A stretch of DNA of 64,000 nucleotides, from contig NZ_JANFLS010000001.1 of NCBI RefSeq assembly GCF_024385465.1, forward strand, positions 1,054,001 through 1,118,000, read 5' to 3'. Below are positions 61,716 through 64,000 of this stretch, piece by piece; position 1 is the first letter of the stretch; every line of letters begins with the position of its first letter. The notes below the pieces were generated by a model. It saw nothing but the letters and a program-made list of their open reading frames with translations, ran no database searches and was not told where the DNA came from. This stretch comes from Arthrobacter sp. zg-Y844. Its GTDB lineage: Bacteria; Actinomycetota; Actinomycetes; Actinomycetales; Micrococcaceae. The position numbers were made by a program, and so were the translations under genes.

Positions 61716-63158
61716 ATGTCCACCACCATCCAGCCGCCGGCTCCCCGGCCCGCCTCCCCGATGCACCCCGCCGGTTCCCCCGAGCCGCTCACCATTTTCG
61801 ATCCCCGGGACGGAACGCTGGTGGGTCGGGTGGAGCAGGACGGACGGGCCGGCATCCGCGCCGCCGTGGCGGCAGCCCGCGGCGCCCTGCCCGGGTGGGC
61901 GGGCACCGACCCCGCAGAGCGGGGGCGCTTCCTGCGCGCCGCCGCCGCTGCTTTGGAGCTGCGTGCCGCCGAACTGGCCAAGTGGAACAGCCGTGAGACC
62001 GGACGGCCCGGGACCGAAGCCCTTGCCGGGGTGCAGGCCGGGGTGGCCACATTAGAGCAATACGCCGAACTTGGCCCTGTGCACCGGGGGCATAGCCTCC
62101 GCGGTGCATCGCTGGCTGCGGACTACACGGTAGCCGGGCCTCGCGGTGTCGCCGTGGTGCTGACTCCGTGGAACGACCCGGTGGCCGTCGCCGCCGGGTT
62201 GATCGGCGCGGCGCTGGTCACCGGAAACACGGTGATTCACAAGCCCAGCGAGCGTTCTCCCCACACCGGGAAACTGCTCGGGGAGATCCTCGCTCCGCTG
62301 TTCCCCGCCGGTGTCCTCACCACGGTCACCGGCGGCCCGGACACGGGTGCCCAGCTGACCATGGAGGCAGGGGTGGACGTCCTGGCACACGTGGGTTCCA
62401 GTGCGGCCGGCGCCAGGATTGCCCGGGCGGCTGCCCTGACGGGAGCCCACGTCATTCTCGAGAACGGCGGCAACGATCCGCTGCTGGTTGATGCAGATGT
62501 GGATCCGCGCTGGGCGGCCGGACAGGCAGCTGTCGGAGCATTCAGCAACAGCGGACAGATCTGTACCTCGGTGGAACGCATTTATGTTCACCGCAACATC
62601 GCGGATGCGTTCTGCGCCGAGCTGATGGCCGAAGCGCGGCGGCGCAACCGCGCGCACGCGGTCGCGCCGCTGGTGGATACCCGGCTCCGCGACACCGTGC
62701 ACCAGCAGGTCACCCAGGCGCTGGGCCGCGGCGCCACGGTTGCGGAGGGCGGCGCATTACCGGAAGGACCCGGAGCCCACTACCCCGCGACCGTCCTGCT
62801 GAACTGCTCGGCGGGGATGGAGGTCTTCGATGCCGAAACATTCGGCCCGGTGGCCGCCGTGCAGGTGGTGGACAGCTTCGACGAAGGGCTCGCCCTCGCC
62901 GCTGCGGGGTCCTACGGGCTGGCCGCCACGGTCTTAACGGGCAGCATTGCCCACGCGCAGCAGGCAGTGGCTGGCCTGGACGTGGGCACGGTGAAGATCA
63001 ACGCCGTGTTCGGCGGCGCCCCGGGCGGTTCGGCACAGCCCCGGCGCCGGAGCGGCCGAGGATTTGGCTACGGCCCGGAACTTCTGGACGAGTTCTCCCT
63101 CGTAAAGGTGGTCCACGTCGGCTCTCCGGGCACCGCGGCACCGGGAATACCGGAGTGA
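61716..63158 (+). CDS. Aldehyde dehydrogenase family protein
   Basis: 480-residue NAD(P)-dependent aldehyde dehydrogenase. The N-terminal domain includes TPWNDPVAVAAGLIGAALVTGNTVIHKPSE. The catalytic Cys is in NSGQICTSVERIYVH and the catalytic Glu in ILENGGNDPLLV, where most members read ELGGN. The C-terminal motif is ETFGPVAAVQV. AAGGAG supports the ATG. Its TGA overlaps the GTG of the HldE-type kinase, so it probably acts on a sugar-derived aldehyde in the same pathway (inference). Confidence 0.93.
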   Translation: MSTTIQPPAPRPASPMHPAGSPEPLTIFDPRDGTLVGRVEQDGRAGIRAAVAAARGALPGWAGTDPAERGRFLRAAAAALELRAAELAKWNSRETGRPGTEALAGVQAGVATLEQYAELGPVHRGHSLRGASLAADYTVAGPRGVAVVLTPWNDPVAVAAGLIGAALVTGNTVIHKPSERSPHTGKLLGEILAPLFPAGVLTTVTGGPDTGAQLTMEAGVDVLAHVGSSAAGARIARAAALTGAHVILENGGNDPLLVDADVDPRWAAGQAAVGAFSNSGQICTSVERIYVHRNIADAFCAELMAEARRRNRAHAVAPLVDTRLRDTVHQQVTQALGRGATVAEGGALPEGPGAHYPATVLLNCSAGMEVFDAETFGPVAAVQVVDSFDEGLALAAAGSYGLAATVLTGSIAHAQQAVAGLDVGTVKINAVFGGAPGGSAQPRRRSGRGFGYGPELLDEFSLVKVVHVGSPGTAAPGIPE

Positions 63159-64000
63159 CGGACTTCCGGAACCCCGGGGAGGTCCGCAGCCTCGCTCCCG
63201 GGCTCCCTGATCGCCTCGCGGCCGCCTCCCTGTGCATAGCGGTCATCGGCGATGTGATGCTGGACGGCTGGTGGTCCGGGGTCACCGAACGGTTCTGCCG
63301 CGAGGCCCCGGCTCCCGTGGTGGATGTGCAGCGGAAAAACTACGCACCCGGCGGTGCGGGAAACACCGCCATGAACCTGCAGGCGCTCGGAGCACGGGTC
63401 CGGCTCGGCGGACTGACCGGCACCGACGCCGCCGGTGACCGGCTGCGCGGCATCCTGGCAGAGGCGGGCGTGGACCTGCGCGGGATGGTGCGGCACCCCG
63501 ACGCGCAGACCGCCACGAAGGACCGGATTGTCGCCGCGGAACAGGTCCTGTTCCGGCTCGACGACGGCGGGCGGTTCCCGCCGGAGGCAGAAGAACTGCT
63601 GGCGGCTTCCGTGCCTGCACTGCTGGAGGGCGCCGATGCATTGGTGGTCTGCGATTACGGCACCGGGCTGCTGCACGGGGCCGTCCGCGACGCCCTGGTG
63701 GCACTGCGCGGCGGCCGCCTCACCGTCGTGGACGCCCACGACGCCGCGGGCTGGGCCCATCTGTCCCCCGACCTGGTCACACCGAATGCCGCCGAAGCCG
63801 CGCAACTGCTGGGCGGGTCAAAGTCGCTGGGGCATGACCGGGCGGCAGCGGTTCGGACCGCTGCACCGGCCCTGCTCGCCGCCGCCGGTGCGGCAGCGGC
63901 AGCCGTCACCCTGGACCGCGACGGCGCGGCCGTGATCGGCGCGGACGGCGGGTTCCACCGCACCTGGGCGCGTCCCGCCGCCGAAAAACAGGCGTCGGGA
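63155..64000 (+). CDS. PfkB-family kinase, HldE N-terminal type (3' end beyond window)
   Basis: Sugar kinase open to the window edge (about 282 residues seen), starting at a GTG that overlaps the previous TGA. The motifs VIGDVMLDGWWSG, REAPAPVVDVQRKNYAPGGAGNTAMNLQALGA and CDYGTGLLHGAVRDALVAL follow HldE/RfaE kinases; unlike the copy at 35135 it retains GGAGN. The catalytic GAGD would lie past the edge, as would any nucleotidyltransferase domain. Confidence 0.9.
   Translation, partial: MTDFRNPGEVRSLAPGLPDRLAAASLCIAVIGDVMLDGWWSGVTERFCREAPAPVVDVQRKNYAPGGAGNTAMNLQALGARVRLGGLTGTDAAGDRLRGILAEAGVDLRGMVRHPDAQTATKDRIVAAEQVLFRLDDGGRFPPEAEELLAASVPALLEGADALVVCDYGTGLLHGAVRDALVALRGGRLTVVDAHDAAGWAHLSPDLVTPNAAEAAQLLGGSKSLGHDRAAAVRTAAPALLAAAGAAAAAVTLDRDGAAVIGADGGFHRTWARPAAEKQASG

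Overview
The window looks like chromosomal DNA of a high-GC Gram-positive actinobacterium, most likely an Arthrobacter-like member of the Micrococcaceae. The reasons are the GC-rich third codon positions, frequent GTG/TTG starts, many 4-nt ATGA/GTGA gene overlaps, and the families present: CarD, GAF-ANTAR, a SigF/B-type sigma factor, LPXTG surface proteins, ROK and MocR regulators, and DUF1304/DUF2975. That placement is inference from content. I see no rRNA, tRNA, CRISPR array, transposase or phage gene. About 64 protein genes are annotated; the first and last run off the window.

Layout. 1-6.7 kb: a sensor kinase/response regulator pair, a formate/nitrite-transporter-family protein, a CarD paralogue and two CNNM/CBS membrane proteins. 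6.7-16.5 kb: mixed metabolism and signalling, with a Zn-alcohol dehydrogenase, a PAS histidine kinase, an orphan lantibiotic-dehydratase-C-terminal-like protein, GAF-ANTAR, a mannitol-type dehydrogenase and a lone PstS. 16.5-19.2 kb: a compact ECF sigma-ogt-alkB-alkA operon for DNA alkylation repair. 19.3-29.5 kb: an acyl-CoA ligase, a DMT exporter, two tandem LPXTG proteins (one an Ig-domain adhesin-like protein, one a trypsin-like surface protease) sharing a duplicated leader, a lipoprotein resembling a protease propeptide, a SigF/B-like sigma factor and an MccF-like S66 peptidase.

29.5-37.3 kb is the most striking block: gmhB, a GT9 glycosyltransferase, two further glycosyltransferases, gmhA and a bifunctional hldE, joined by start/stop overlaps and followed by an SDR, with another GT9 divergent. 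This is an ADP-heptose route plus glycosyltransferases, normally known from Gram-negative LPS. A second partial set (GT9, aldehyde dehydrogenase, HldE-type kinase) lies at 60.3-64 kb.

37.4-48.6 kb holds regulator/target pairs: MocR/EamA exporter, TetR/flavoprotein, XRE/DUF2975, ECF sigma/CU044_5270, ROK/gap and AraC/VOC. The ROK/gap and TetR gaps contain clear palindromes. 48.9-56.2 kb is a catabolic module: CoA ligase and MHS transporter, a MarR repressor, then SDR, ACMSD-like amidohydrolase, acyl-CoA dehydrogenase and MaoC. A near-identical TTGA-N5-TCAA palindrome precedes both operons. 56.2-60.2 kb has a hexameric tyrosine-coordinated haem protein and a four-gene ABC importer of the NMT1/THI5-like type, with a paired TTACGG operator-like site upstream.
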